From assembly GCA_023525715.1 (NCBI GenBank), contig CM042016.1, positions 76,376,382-76,440,381 on the forward strand: a DNA stretch of 64,000 bases. Reading direction: 5' to 3'. Every line of letters begins with the position of its first letter. Position 1 is the first letter of the stretch. Source of the stretch: Cichorium intybus (lineage: Eukaryota; Streptophyta; Magnoliopsida; Asterales; Asteraceae). The position numbers and the translations under genes are program-made. The notes under the pieces are model-generated. The model saw nothing but the letters and a program-made list of their open reading frames with translations, had not been told where the DNA came from and did no database searches. Shown here one piece after another: positions 36,772-49,400 of the stretch.

Positions 36772-38668
36772 ATAGCTATATTACATGTTTAGATAATAAG
36801 TTTATTTGGATAAACTTGGTTTTTGGAAGCCATGAATGTTCATCTTCTTGAATGTAATGTTCATGCATGGCTTCTTTGGCAACATGCATGTACATAATCT
36901 ATGATTTTATGTAACCAACTATATTTTATGTTTGCATGCATTTGGTTGCATAATTGTTGCCTTAGAAAAACAAAGTGTTGATTTTCTTATGATTTTATGT
37001 GATAAAATGGTGCATAAACAAGCCAAGGACCATGTGTTGCATGTTTTGTGTTTAAATTCGATATGGTTGTAATCTTTTCTTTTATTCAAATGGTTTGTAA
37101 TAATAATTAGTTATTTACTTCTTTTATTCATTTTGTAAGTATTAGAATAGTTGTATTTTATTTCTTTACAAAATGTAACAAAAGAAGGAGCAAGAGAGAA
37201 AACCATGAGAAGCAACACCAAAAACTTGCAACGATTTTCCTGCCCTCCTGCTGTCCAATTTCGAATCTGTTTTGGGGCCCAAAATAAATTCATATCTTGA
37301 TGTTTTGATGCTATATTTGTTACTAACTATAATATCTAGTATATACAAATAGTTTTGGCAAGTATGTGCATCATTATCATCAAGAATGAAGTCAAGAAAG
37401 CTCCAAAACCTCCTGTTTTGGCTGCTGCTGTTTGGACCTGTTTGGAAGGTTTAAAAGAATTCATATCTCATGCCAAGGTGCCAAGAAAGCATGGTTCAAG
37501 TGTCATTTGATGATATAAGAAGATTGGCAAAGTTGTAGCTCAATTGAAGATCATTTGGATGGTTTTTTGGTCACTTTTTGTCCTTAGGATGGACTTGATA
37601 TTTCATGTATGGCTCCCATGAAATATCAAATTAGTTGGCTTGTGTTTATGCACCCATGCGTGCATGTGATGATTGAATGTTTTGTTATTTTATGTTGTGG
37701 ATGAAAATAAGATTTTTGCATGCTAAACAACCTAGATAATTAAACATAATCATCAAGGAGTTTGTAATTTCAAATTGACATTTAAAACATAAGATGTAAT
37801 ACAATTGGTTTTATCAAAAATGGGTTTTGTTATAAAACCTATAAAGTCAAGTTTTGAAAATGAATGAAACAAGAAATAAAATGGAGATTTTATGAACTCT
37901 TACAAACTCCAACCCTAAATAATATTGGTAATTATTTAGGATTAAAATTGGTTCTCATATATGTGATCAAACTCAAACTTAATATTGGATATTAATTGTA
38001 ATCTTGACCACAAACAAAGAATCAATAAAATAGAGATTTTATGATTAAAGAACCAATTAACAAAATAAGATTTAATGGTACCATGTTCATTGGATGCATG
38101 CAATCTACATGATACCATATGTTTTTCAAAATTAGAATTGTAAAACATACAAAATCCCTTTCGAAATACAAATCAATGCCGTCCCTCTTAAAGACACTCA
38201 TGTATCACTTGTATATCCTTGTGGGATAAAGGTTACCTAACCACTTGGAGTCTTCTTGTGATACAAGAGGTAGTTTTGTAATATTGACGGGATAAAGGAC
38301 ACCTAACCATTAATAGTTGTCAAAACTACATGTCCGTTTAAGTGGGATGATTTGTTTGGAAATCTTTTGTGATAAAGGTCACCTAAGCATTAGAAATCCA
38401 AGGCATAGATGGGATCAAACATGCCAAACTTATAAATGTTATAATGGGATCCCATAACTCTAGAAATTATATTTGGATATAATTGGTAAACCGTTGCCTA
38501 CCTTGTTGATTCGAATAGGCGGGATAAAGGATACCTAACCGCTTGTTTGTATTGCAACTTCGATTCTAGACCTTAATCAATTAAAGTTTATGAAACAAAG
38601 AAAGGGTATTAATTATTAAGGACTTAATATCATAATTTACTAAATTGAACCTTGTTAAAATTTTGTAG
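36772..38668 (+). other. A2 leader between primer site and gag
   Basis: About 1.9 kb, unusually long for copia, with no supported gene. GATAAAGGNNACCTAACC-type motifs occur at 38225, 38291, 38371 and 38523, the last about 145 bp before the start codon. Confidence 0.65.
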
Positions 38669-41600
38669 ATGGCACCAAACACAACAAACCCGGCTCCAAA
38701 CAAAACTTCACTACGGTCTCTCCTTGAGGGAGAAAAACTCAACCATACCAACTTCTTGGATTGGTACCGTAGTGTGAGAATAGTTCTCAAACAAGAAAAG
38801 AAAGAATATATTCTCAATGAACCACTTCCAGAAGAGCCCCCTGCCATTCCTAAGCCTGCACACGATGCATGGCTTAAAAAGATGGATGATTCCATTGATG
38901 CATCATGCCTCATGTTGTATTTGGAGAATCATTCAGCCTATGACATGATTAATCAATTAAAGGAAATGTTCCAACAACTTGCAAGAACGGAAAGGTTCGA
39001 AACTGTTCGGGCTTTTCATGCTTGCAAGATGGAGGATGGACAGCCGGTTATCTCTTATGTGCTCAAAATGAAGAGTCACATTGATCATTTGGCACGTCTT
39101 GGAGTTGTGATGCCCGAAGAGCTAGCAACGGATATGATCCTTAACTCCTTGACAAAGTCTTTTGATCCCTTCGTCATGAATTATAACATGAATGGTTTGA
39201 ACAAAACTATCTCGGAATTGCATGGGATGCTAATTACCGCGGAAAAGAATTTGCCTAAGAAAACCACTCAAGTTCTCATGATCAAGGAAGGTGGCACAAA
39301 GAGAACTAGACCCGAACACCCCACCAACTCCAAGGGCAAGGGGAAAGCAAAGGTTGTCAAAGGTAAGGGCAAGAAAGTTGTCCAACCATCCCGTCCGCCC
39401 AAGAAGAAGGCAAAGGTTGCTAAAGAAGACACATGCTTTGAATGTGGCAAAGTTGGGCATTGGAAGAGAAATTGCCCTACCTATCTTGCGGAGTTGAAGA
39501 AGAAGAAGGCCGGTGAGGGCACTTCAGGTATCTATGTGATAGACCTAGAACTTTATAATTTATCTCCTAACACATGGGTATTTGATACTGGTTGTGGAAC
39601 TCACATTTGTAATATGTTGCAGGGGTTCAAAAGGAGTAGGCGACTGAAGGCAAACGAGGTAGTACTCCGGGTTGGAAACAGTGCAAGGGTTGCGGTGGAT
39701 TCAATTGGAAGTTTTGATTTATTACTACCTAGTGGCATGTATTTGACATTGTTGAATGTTTATTATGATCCTAGCTTGACTAGGAATATTATTTCGGTTG
39801 CTAAGTTGAGACAATGTGGATTTGATCTTTGCTTTATTAATGATGACATTTGTGTTTACAAAAACAATGTATTCTATTTTGAGGCTAGGCCTTTAAATGG
39901 AATTTATGAAGTAAACCTTGATGAAAAGACTAACCATGGCTCTTTATACCACACTTTCACCAAGAGACCCAAATGTGATTTGAGTCAAACCTATCTATGG
40001 CATTGTCGCCTTGGGCATATAAACAAGAAACACATATCCCAACTTCAAAAAAGTGGACTTTTGAAGGAAAATGAGAATGACTCATTTGATATATGTGAAT
40101 CTTGTTTACATGGCAAGATGACTAAAACCCCTTTCTCGGGAACCAATGAGAGGGCAAAGGACTTGTTAGGAATCATACATACGGATGTATGTGGCCCTTT
40201 CAAGCCAATGACTAGATATGGTGAAAGGTATTTCATCACCTTCACTGATGACTTTAGTCGTTTTGGTTATGTTTATTTAATTAAACATAAACATGAGGCG
40301 TTTGAAATGTTCAAAACGTTTCAAAGTGAAGTGGAAAATCAACTCAACAAAACAATTAAAGTTCTTCGTTCTGATAGAGGAGGTGAGTACTTAAGTACAA
40401 ACTTTATGGATCATCTTAAGACTTGTGGAATTGTTTCACAACTTACTCCACCTGGAACACCACAACATAATGGTGTATCTGAAAGGCGGAACCGAACACT
40501 ATTGGATATGGTTCGATCCATGATGAGTAGAAGCACTCTACCTTTATCATTTTGGGGTTATGCTTTACAAACAGCCGCTCGTCTCCTAAACATGGCACCT
40601 ACTAAGAAGGTAGATAAAACACCTTATGAGATATGGCATGGAAAGGTTCCATCTTTATCCTATCTCAAGGTATGGGGTTGTGAAGCTTATGTTAGACAAG
40701 AAGCTTCAAACAAACTAGAACCCCGTTCAACTAAGTGTATCTTTGTAGGGTATCCGAAAGATTGTCTTGGATACTACTTCTACAATCCCATAGAGAATAA
40801 GATATTTATTTCTCGAAAAGCTGAATTCCTAGAAAACAAGTTTCTGACGAAAGAGGCTAGTGGGAGGTTTGTGGAACTTGAAGAACTTCAGGAACCACAA
40901 CCTAATACACAGGAAATTGGATCTAGCATTCAACAAGAAATTGTTGAACCTGAACAATCAGTTGATCAGGAACAAATTGTAACACAAGATGTTCGCAGAT
41001 CTGGTAGGGTTCGATTTGAACCTGAAAGGTATGGTTACCTAATGATGGAAGAAGAATGTTATACGATAGATTCTGATGAACCCGTCAACTACCAGAGTGC
41101 AATGTCAGATCCTGAATCTGATAAATGGCTTGAAGCCATGAACACTGAGATGCAATCCATGCACGATAACCAAGTATGGGACTTGGTTAATCTTCCCACC
41201 AATTGTAAGACTGTTGGGAACAAATGGGTTTTCAAAAAGAAAACCGACGTGGATGGAAATGTTCACACTTTTAAGGCTAGACTTGTCGCTAAAGGATACT
41301 CACAAACTCATGGTATTGAGTATGATGAGACCTTTTCACCAGTGGCAATGATCAAGTCGATTAGGATACTTTTTGCCATAGCCGCATACTATGATTATGA
41401 GATATGGCAAATGGATGTCAAGACCGCTTTCCTTAATGGACACTTATTGGAAGATGTCTATATGGATCAACCTGAAGGTTTTGTCGATCCTAAGCATCCA
41501 AACAAAGTGTGCAAGCTTAAAAGATCTATTTATGGATTGAAGCAAGCGTCTCGAACATGGAACATCCTCTTTGACGAAAAGATTACGAATTTTGGATTCA

Positions 41601-42661
41601 TTAAAAATGAGGATGACTCCTGTGTTTACAAGAAAGCTAGTGGGAGCATAGTCATATTCCTAGTATTGTATGTAGATGACATACTTTTATTTGGAAATGA
41701 CATCCCAACCTTGAAAGGTGTCAAAACATTCCTTGAGAACTGTTTCTCAATGAAGGACTTAGGAGAAGCTGCTTATGTATTAGGCATAACGATCTATAGA
41801 GATAGATCTAAGAGACTTATTGGTCTAAGCCAAAGTGCATATATTGATAAAATCTTGAAAAGGTTCAAGATGCAAGACTCCAAAAGAGGATTCTTGCCAA
41901 TACCACATGGCACCATCCTAAGTAAGTCTCAGTGCCCAAGCACTAGGACTGAACTTGAAAGAATCAAACATGTCCCATATGCTTCGGCAATTGGGTCCAT
42001 CATGTATGCCATGTTATGCACTAGGCCCGACGTCTCATGTGCCTTAAGAATGACTAGTAGGTATCAACAGAACCCAGGTGAAGCCCACTGGACTGCTGTA
42101 AAGAACATTCTTAAGTACTTGAGAAGAACTAAAGACATGTTCTTAGTTTACGGTGGTTTGGAAGAAAGCTTGAAGGTAAAGGGTTACACTGACGCAAGCT
42201 TCCAAATAGATAGGGATGATTCGAGATCTCAATCTGGGTATGTTTTTATTCTAAATGGAGGAGCCGTGTCCTGGAAGAGTTCCAAACAAGAAGTGATTGC
42301 ACAATCCACTACAGAATCAGAATATGTTGCTGCTTCGGAAGCTGCTCAAGAAGCTGTCTGGATGAGAAAGTTTATTGAAGATCTAGGGGTTGTTCCTTCC
42401 ATTCGGGACCCCATAGAAATCTTCTGTGACAATCTAGGTGCTATAGCTCAAGAAAAGGAACCTAGATCGCATCAAAAGACCAAACACATTCACCGAAGGT
42501 ATAACTACATACGACATGAAGTTAAGAATGGTGAAATAAGTATTCACAAGGTTCATACAGATCAGAATTTGGCAGACCCATTCACGAAGCCTTTACCCCA
42601 AGCTAAGCATGAAAGTCATGCTAAGGGTATAGGACTTCGTTTTTCTAATGAATGGATTTGA
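38669..42661 (+). CDS. Ty1/copia gag-pol polyprotein, intact, 1330 codons (A2)
   Basis: Single open frame encoding all replication proteins. Residues about 1-250: gag. CFECGKVGHWKRNC near 256: zinc knuckle. DTGCGTH near 306: aspartic protease. WHCRLGH...CESC near 443-490: integrase zinc site. HTDVCGP (504), RSDRGGEY (568) and NGVSERRN (601): integrase catalytic D, D, E. WQMDVKTAFLNG (about 912) and LYVDDILL (about 1001): reverse transcriptase. GYTDASFQ (about 1171) and STTESEY (about 1210): RNase H. Compared with A3 it lacks nine codons in gag (CLMLYLENH, where A3 has ten extra residues and no Tyr), a 27 bp in-frame deletion. No catalytic residue is lost. The RNase H/RT style fits the Angela/TAR branches of copia; I cannot choose between them. 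Start taken at the ATG in AGATGGCACC, conserved in all A copies. Confidence 0.96.
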   Translation: MAPNTTNPAPNKTSLRSLLEGEKLNHTNFLDWYRSVRIVLKQEKKEYILNEPLPEEPPAIPKPAHDAWLKKMDDSIDASCLMLYLENHSAYDMINQLKEMFQQLARTERFETVRAFHACKMEDGQPVISYVLKMKSHIDHLARLGVVMPEELATDMILNSLTKSFDPFVMNYNMNGLNKTISELHGMLITAEKNLPKKTTQVLMIKEGGTKRTRPEHPTNSKGKGKAKVVKGKGKKVVQPSRPPKKKAKVAKEDTCFECGKVGHWKRNCPTYLAELKKKKAGEGTSGIYVIDLELYNLSPNTWVFDTGCGTHICNMLQGFKRSRRLKANEVVLRVGNSARVAVDSIGSFDLLLPSGMYLTLLNVYYDPSLTRNIISVAKLRQCGFDLCFINDDICVYKNNVFYFEARPLNGIYEVNLDEKTNHGSLYHTFTKRPKCDLSQTYLWHCRLGHINKKHISQLQKSGLLKENENDSFDICESCLHGKMTKTPFSGTNERAKDLLGIIHTDVCGPFKPMTRYGERYFITFTDDFSRFGYVYLIKHKHEAFEMFKTFQSEVENQLNKTIKVLRSDRGGEYLSTNFMDHLKTCGIVSQLTPPGTPQHNGVSERRNRTLLDMVRSMMSRSTLPLSFWGYALQTAARLLNMAPTKKVDKTPYEIWHGKVPSLSYLKVWGCEAYVRQEASNKLEPRSTKCIFVGYPKDCLGYYFYNPIENKIFISRKAEFLENKFLTKEASGRFVELEELQEPQPNTQEIGSSIQQEIVEPEQSVDQEQIVTQDVRRSGRVRFEPERYGYLMMEEECYTIDSDEPVNYQSAMSDPESDKWLEAMNTEMQSMHDNQVWDLVNLPTNCKTVGNKWVFKKKTDVDGNVHTFKARLVAKGYSQTHGIEYDETFSPVAMIKSIRILFAIAAYYDYEIWQMDVKTAFLNGHLLEDVYMDQPEGFVDPKHPNKVCKLKRSIYGLKQASRTWNILFDEKITNFGFIKNEDDSCVYKKASGSIVIFLVLYVDDILLFGNDIPTLKGVKTFLENCFSMKDLGEAAYVLGITIYRDRSKRLIGLSQSAYIDKILKRFKMQDSKRGFLPIPHGTILSKSQCPSTRTELERIKHVPYASAIGSIMYAMLCTRPDVSCALRMTSRYQQNPGEAHWTAVKNILKYLRRTKDMFLVYGGLEESLKVKGYTDASFQIDRDDSRSQSGYVFILNGGAVSWKSSKQEVIAQSTTESEYVAASEAAQEAVWMRKFIEDLGVVPSIRDPIEIFCDNLGAIAQEKEPRSHQKTKHIHRRYNYIRHEVKNGEISIHKVHTDQNLADPFTKPLPQAKHESHAKGIGLRFSNEWI

Positions 42662-43439
42662 TTTTTGTTTAGTGTTTTATGAATATGAAACTATGTAAAC
42701 AACAATAATTATGTAATATATGTGACGTGATGTTTCATTCATAATTTTGTGTTTTATTAGCATGTTTAATCCTTGAATAATTTAGTTATTCTAAACGTCC
42801 ATAGTCGATCATAGTTGTGGGAGCAATTATGAAGTAAGACTAATATGAATTGGATTGGTTGACTTTTATGGGTAAAAGTAGCAAAAGGTTGCAACCAAAT
42901 TCATAGGTACTTGTCAGTGAACAAGTATTGGACTTGACCCGTTTCAAGATCACTCCATGGATCATCGTCATAAGTGATTCTTGAATATAGGTATTATCAT
43001 TGTATCCTTAGACCTGAGATACATATTTGGGACTCAAGTGTAGGAAGTGCTATGCCTTGATATGGTTCATCGTTGTTCTTGAAAAATAGACAACCATACA
43101 GACCATACTCATGTATAGTACTAACTATATGAGGGGCGTATGTAGTCAAGATGGGATTTGTTCCTCTTATGTGTTGAGAGTTAGACATCTAAGGCGCCTG
43201 ATTGAAAGTTGAACATAAAATGAGAATGATTAAGATCCATGTCTCATGTTCAACATGATGTCTGTGACAAAGGGATAATTGATAGATAACCTTGTACATC
43301 AATTAGAGCCTCGTGCTTATGAAGAATTGGATGTTGTTGAATGGCATTATGTCATGTGTTATTGGGGGCAGTGAAATGTTGCTAGACGTTTATCACTGTT
43401 TGTATCATTCTATGATGCAACCTTGTACAAGTGGGAGAT
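42662..43439 (+). other. A2 region between pol and the 3' LTR
   Basis: About 780 bp with no sense gene, ending in the polypurine tract AAGTGGGAGAT (43429-43439). Conserved in A1 and A3. It contains an antisense frame (separate entry). Confidence 0.7.
42997..43188 (-). other. Antisense 63-codon frame in A2
   Basis: Opposite to A2 transcription; starts MSNSQHIRGTNP and ends CISGLRIQ. Length and both ends are the same as in A1 and A3, with several amino-acid changes between. No known domain. Confidence 0.3.
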
Positions 43440-43847
43440 TGTTAGTTCTACATGCCCAAGGATGATCATAAATGATATTACTAATAATACATGATCCTAT
43501 AGGGTCACACCAATAACAAGTTAGACACCAATTGACCATTTGATACAATGAATTTGATTTATTATCAAATGATATAATACTTGCAATTTGTTTTGAGAAT
43601 TATTATTTTATGGGAAATAATAATTGTTCTAAGTAATAATTCATATGAGATGAATTAATTTGAGAGTGTATATGATTATTTATATCATTTAATTGTTAGA
43701 TGATTTAAATGATAAATATTTACCTCTTTTATTATTTTAAGTGTTAAAATAAAATTCACATGTATGTATAAATGTATATGTGTACATATAATTTATGAAA
43801 TATATATGTATATATATAAATACATAAGATGAACATATATTTATATA

Positions 43848-43917
<70 letters not shown>

Positions 43918-44616
43918 TATATATATGTTAATTATAAGTGTATATATGTTTATTAATATGTGAATAAATAAAGGAGTTTAAATGAAAATTGGAAGTTTAT
44001 TATTTATAAAAGTTTGGAACAAAGTTGTTATAAATAATAAAAGTTGGAGACTTTTCTCCTCCCAAGGGAATAATTTCGTCCACCACTCCCCAAGGAAGTG
44101 GTGTTGGCATGCTCCAACATGCTTTAGACATATTCCTTTGAATTCCCAACTTTGACTATGGGTTTTGTGCACCTAGAGCTCTTAAAAGAAAGGTATGCAT
44201 GCATTTGTTGGTGGGGGCTGGTTCTTGGCCGATTTGGTATGCTATACAACTCTTCTAAGTGTTAGAAAACTCTCTCATATCATCTCCTCACTTGGTGAAA
44301 ATCGGATTTTACATCAAGCTTCAAAAGGGTGATAATTTGCAAGTTGAAGACTAGCATCTTCTTGGTGTTGCTAAGCTTGTTGGTGGATCAACTTTAGAGG
44401 GAACCTATTTTGGTTTCTTGCCATCAATATTTCATCTATATCAAGCTCAAGAACACATTGGTATGATCTTGAACTCATCACTTTGTTTGTTCTTCATTTT
44501 ATCTCTACATGCTTATAGCATGATCCTCTTGGAAGTGAAATTCGTGTTCATGATTTTATGCTTCCGTTGCAACTTCTAGTTTTTGAAACTCATAACATGA
44601 ACATGGATTTCCAACA
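43440..44616 (+). repeat. 3' LTR of A2
   Basis: 1177 bp, near-identical to the 5' LTR (four substitutions seen, (TA)n shorter by about 8 bp). Confidence 0.96.
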
Positions 44617-44621
44617 GTAAC

Positions 44622-46378
44622 TTATTCAAAAGATTATAAATATCATCTTTTTGAGTTATTTCTCACAAAAATGGTGTAATAACTTGATTATAACCATTTT
44701 TGTTAGAAAATAGTGCTTTTATTTATAAAAACGTAGTTTTTACTAGTTTTCGTTTTTATAACGTTTTTATCCAAGATCTAGTATTTTTGTACACTTTATT
44801 TGTAGTTTTGTAACTTTTACACAACTTAATATGTCAAAGTGTTCATAATACATGGATCTATTCATATTTTATGCCAAGTTCATCTTTACACAATTTCTAG
44901 TTTTCATATTTATAACATTTTTGTCCAAGAACTAACATTTTTACACACTTTATTTATAGTTTGGAAACTTTTACACTAACATTATATATCATTATGATCA
45001 TCATACATGACAATATCCATAAATCATATCAAGAGCATTTTTACACAACAACTAGTTTTATAAATTTGTGTAAATAATTATTTAAAGCATTTTAACACAT
45101 ATGAACTTGAATAAAACAACATTTATAGTAATTAAAGTTGTATTCTCCCCCAAAAAGGTTAGAAAATATGAAAATGAGGGGTATGAACTCACCCTTGTAG
45201 CGTGCTTGGCTTAATAACTAAGTATTTCTCGGAAGATCGGTGGTAGGATTGAAGATCCAAGCCTTGGAGCTCGGAGAACCCTTGGACAATGCTATAACCC
45301 AATGGTTTTTCATAGATGTTAGTGTGTGTAAATGGTGTAAAACTTATGTTATATAGATTAGAATCAAAAGATGAAAGAGTCTTACCAATTAGATTTGCAA
45401 AAGGAACTTGGAATTGAAGCTTGAGGAAGATGATGATGGTGGCGGTTTTGGAAGAGAAGAAGAGAGGGAGAGGGCCGTGAGTTTGAGGGAGAGAAGAGAT
45501 GAAGATGTGTTGGTGATCTTTGTCTCAAATGGAGTATAATATTTGTTTAATGGATTTGAAATGGATTTCTTGTATTTAATTATTTCTAGCCACTACTTTG
45601 CCTAGATTGTGAATAGTAGCTATGGATTGTCTTGGGATGTTGTTTCCAGCCGATGGGGGTGGGGTAGGTGGGTGGGGTGGTGTGGTTTTTAAATAAATAG
45701 CATCATACTTGTATAAAATGTGTGATTTTTATAAAATCGTAAGCCGTTTTAGTGAAATTTTATGCGATTTTGACGAAACGAAGTTCTAAATAATTATTTT
45801 GTATAAAAACATTGTCAAACATTTATTTTGATTGAATTATAACTCGTTGGATGTAAAAATACGAGTTTAAGCGCAGTATTCTTCCGATTTCGCGATTTTT
45901 GACGTTTTACCGGAAATTGCATTTAGCTTTGAAATTAAATACTAGATATTATTACGTTACTTATCATATGAATTATTATTTCATATTTGATGTTTAAGGC
46001 ATCACATTTTGTATTGTGAGTCCAAACCCTGTGTACATTTATCCGTTCACAGCGGTTTAATCGTTGTAACTTTCACATACGAACTCCGTTTTCGACGTTC
46101 TATATATCCACAGGTTCGTATTTACGAGTAGATCGTTTTATGAATATTATTATTCTCAAAATAATAATTGTATGCTTATCGAATTTTTATGCTACAGTAA
46201 TTTACTGTCCGCATTTTCGACGTTAGATCGATAATTGATTTGAATTAGCGCACGTAGTATTATAATATTCAATAATACATCGTAATATCCTGGAAAGATT
46301 ACTTTTCAATATATGGATTAACGTACGCTTCGTTTGACTACAGTTGACTTTCGTTGACCAAAATTTACAATTGTCACA
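44622..46378 (-). repeat. 3' LTR of E, inner part (U3/promoter half)
   Basis: Continues E's LTR after A2. On the minus strand it begins TGTGACAATTG at 46378, directly after the polypurine region. It has no partner at the other end of E, where R' takes its place. No gene inside. Confidence 0.82.
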
Positions 46379-46420
46379 TCATCTACCCGTTAGAGAGAAT
46401 TTCGTCCCGAAATTTAGCTC
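46379..46420 (-). promoter_or_regulatory. Polypurine tract region of E
   Basis: On the minus strand AAATTTCGGGACGAAATT, then a CTCTCTAACGGGTAGATGA stretch, then the LTR start. This arrangement is characteristic of Tekay-type chromoviruses. Confidence 0.75.
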
Positions 46421-46432
46421 TTGAGTGGATCC

Positions 46433-49400
46433 TCAAGGGTTTGGGAAGAGATGTGGATACTTCTGTTTCATCTGGTCTTCACGCTCCCAAGTAAATTCTG
46501 GTCCACGCTTGGCACTCCAACGGACCTTAACTATCGGTATGCGGCTCTGTTTCGTCCTCTTGATCTCTCTGTCCATGATCTCTACGGGTTCTTCCACAAA
46601 ATGAAGGTTCTCGTTCACCTCGATCTCGTCGAGCGGAATGACAAGAGTCTCATCGGACAGACATTTCTTTAAGTTGGATACGTGAAAGGTGGGGTGGACA
46701 TTGATGAGCTCTTGCGGTAGTTGAAGTTTGTAGGCTACTGGGCCGATCCTAGCAAGGATCTCGAAGGGCCCAATGTATCTGGGGTTCAGCTTCCCACGCT
46801 TTCCAAAGCGTATCATTCCTTTCCATGGCGAGATCTTCAACAACACTCGGTCACCAACCTGGAATTCCAAGGGCTTGCGTCGCTTATCTGCATAACTCTT
46901 TTGTCGGTCACGAGATGCTTTCAATCGTTCACGGATCTGAACGATTTTCTCCGTTGTCTCTCGTATGATCTCCGGACCGGTGAGAGTGCTGTTAGGTACT
47001 TGACCTCTGGCTAGTTGAGTATCACCCACTTCAGCCCAGCAGAGAGGGGATCTGCACTTGCGTCCATATAAAGTTTCAAATGGGGCAACTTTGATACTAG
47101 TGTGGTAGCTGTTGTTGTATGAAAACTCAATGAGCGGTAAGTGGGTGTCCCATGCCTTACCAAAGTCTATCACACAAGCTCTCAACATGTCTTCCAGCGT
47201 TTGAATGGTTCTTTCACTTTGCCCGTCCGTCTGTGGGTGGTACGATGTACTCATGTCGAACCTGGTTCCCAAGGCTTTTTGCAATGATTGCCAAAATCGT
47301 GAAGTGAATCGACTATCTCTATCTGAGATAATAGAAATTGGCGCACCATGCAATCGTACTATTTCCTTGATGTACGTCCTGGTAAGTTTCTCCATCTTGT
47401 CGGTCTCTTTGATTGAGAGGAAGTGAGCGGATTTGGTTAACCTATCGACGATTACCCATATGGTGTCTAACCCACCAGTTGTCTTTGTTAATTTGGTTAT
47501 GAAGTCCATGGTTATCCGCTCCCACTTCCACTCAGGTATTTCTGGTTGTTGTAGTAGACCCGAGGGCTTTTGATATTCTACTTTAACTTTGGCGCAATTC
47601 AAGCATTTGCCCACATAAGTAGCAATTTCTGCCTTCATGTTTGGCCACCAATACAGTTTCTTGAGGTCCAGGTACATCTTGTCGGACCCAGGGTGAACGG
47701 AGTATCTGGTCTTGTGAGCCTCATTCATGATAATGTCTCTGTATCCACCGAACTTCGGGGTCCAAATTCGGTTCATGAGGTAACGAGCTCCGTCTTCCTT
47801 AACTTCGAGGTTTTTATCCACCGAACTTCGGGGTCCAAATTCGGTTCATGGATCGTTATCGACAGAGACTTTACTCGGAGACCCGAGTACTCTTTCCGAC
47901 TAAGGGCATCTGCCACCACGTTGGCCTTCCCTGGATGATAATGAATTTCACATTCATAATCACTTAGTAGCTCTACCCATCGTCGTTGTCTCATGTTTAG
48001 CTCTTTTTGATTGAGGATATGCTGGAGGCCCTTATGGTCAGTGAAGATCGTACACTTAGTGACGTACAGGTAGTGTCTCCAGATCTTCAACGCGAATACC
48101 ACCGCCCCCAACTCGAGGTCATGTGTAGTGTAGTTGACCTCGTGAGTTTTAAGTTGTCTTGAAGCGTAAGCAATGACTTTTCCTCTCTGCATGAGTACAC
48201 ATCCCAGGCCCTGGTTCGATGCATCGCAATAGACCACAAAGTCTTCTGTTCCTTCTAGAAGGGACAGAATAGGAGCGCTGCACAAAGCTTTCTTTAAGGT
48301 CTGAAAGGTGGCGTCTTGTCTATCTTCCCACTTGAATGTTACACCCTTCTGTGTCAGGGCAGTAAGTGGCTTCGCAATCTTGGAGAAATTCTGTATGAAT
48401 CTTCGATAATAGCCAGCAAGGCCCAAAAATTGACGGATCTCTGTCGGCGTTCTCGGTGCTTCCCAGTTTTCGATGGCTTTGATTTTGGAAGGATCCACAT
48501 GTATCCCTTCCTTGCTGACTATGTGGCCTAGAAAATCTACCTTTCGAATCCAAAATTCGCATTTCGAAAATTTCGCATACAGCGTCTCTACTCTTAATGT
48601 CTCCAAAACTTGTCGTAAGTGTTGACTATGTTCCTCGTTACTTCGTGAATAGATAAGTATGTCGTCGATGAACACTATCACGAATTTATCTAGGTAAGGT
48701 CGGCATACACGGTTCATCAGATCCATAAACACTGCGGGTGCATTGGTCAATCCGAAGGGCATCACAACGAATTCATAATGGCCGTAGCGGGTTCTGAATG
48801 CCATCTTAGGAACATCTTCTTCTTGAACCTTGAGTTGGTGATATCCCGACCTTTAGATCGATTTTTGAGAAATAACTCGATCCTTGGAGTTGATCAAACA
48901 GGTCGTCAATTCGGGGTAGCGGGTATCGGTTCTTGATGGTGAGCTTGTTCAATTCCCGATAGTCAATGCACATACGGAATGATCCATCCTTCTTCTTCAC
49001 AAACAAGACCGGCGCTCCCCAAGGTGAGAAGCTAGGTCTGATGAACCCTTTACTTAGCAGTTCGTTTAGTTGGCTGGATAATTCTTGCATTTCTGCCGGG
49101 GCTAATCGGTATGGCGCTTTTGCTACTGGGGTGGCTCCTAGGATCAAATCGATTCTGAACTCGACTTGTCGTACGGGTGGTACTCCTGGAAGGTCTTCTG
49201 GGAATACGTCTGAAAAGTTGCAGACCTCAGGGATCTCTTTGATGCTCTTTACTTCTTTCTTCTCGTCAACAACGTGGGCTAGGAAGGCATGGTATCTTTT
49301 CTGTAGGTACTTTCGGGCTTTGATGCAATGCACGATTCGGAGGCTGGTACTGGGTTTATCACCATAGACAACAAGGGTTTTGTCATCCGGCAGATGAAGT

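Larger units (their letters stand above)
35572..44616 (+). mobile_element. Copia element A2, complete and apparently intact
   Basis: 9045 bp with 5 bp target duplications GTAAC (35567-35571 and 44617-44621). LTRs 35572-36756 and 43440-44616 differ at only four positions by eye, plus (TA)n length. Contains primer site, leader, one uninterrupted polyprotein frame and a polypurine tract. It is the youngest insertion in the window and the best candidate for recent or current activity. Confidence 0.96.

Noticed and set aside
48966..49367. A 133-codon frame opposite E's RT, and similar long antisense frames at 47570 and 50380
   Set aside because: Shadows of gag-pol on the other strand.
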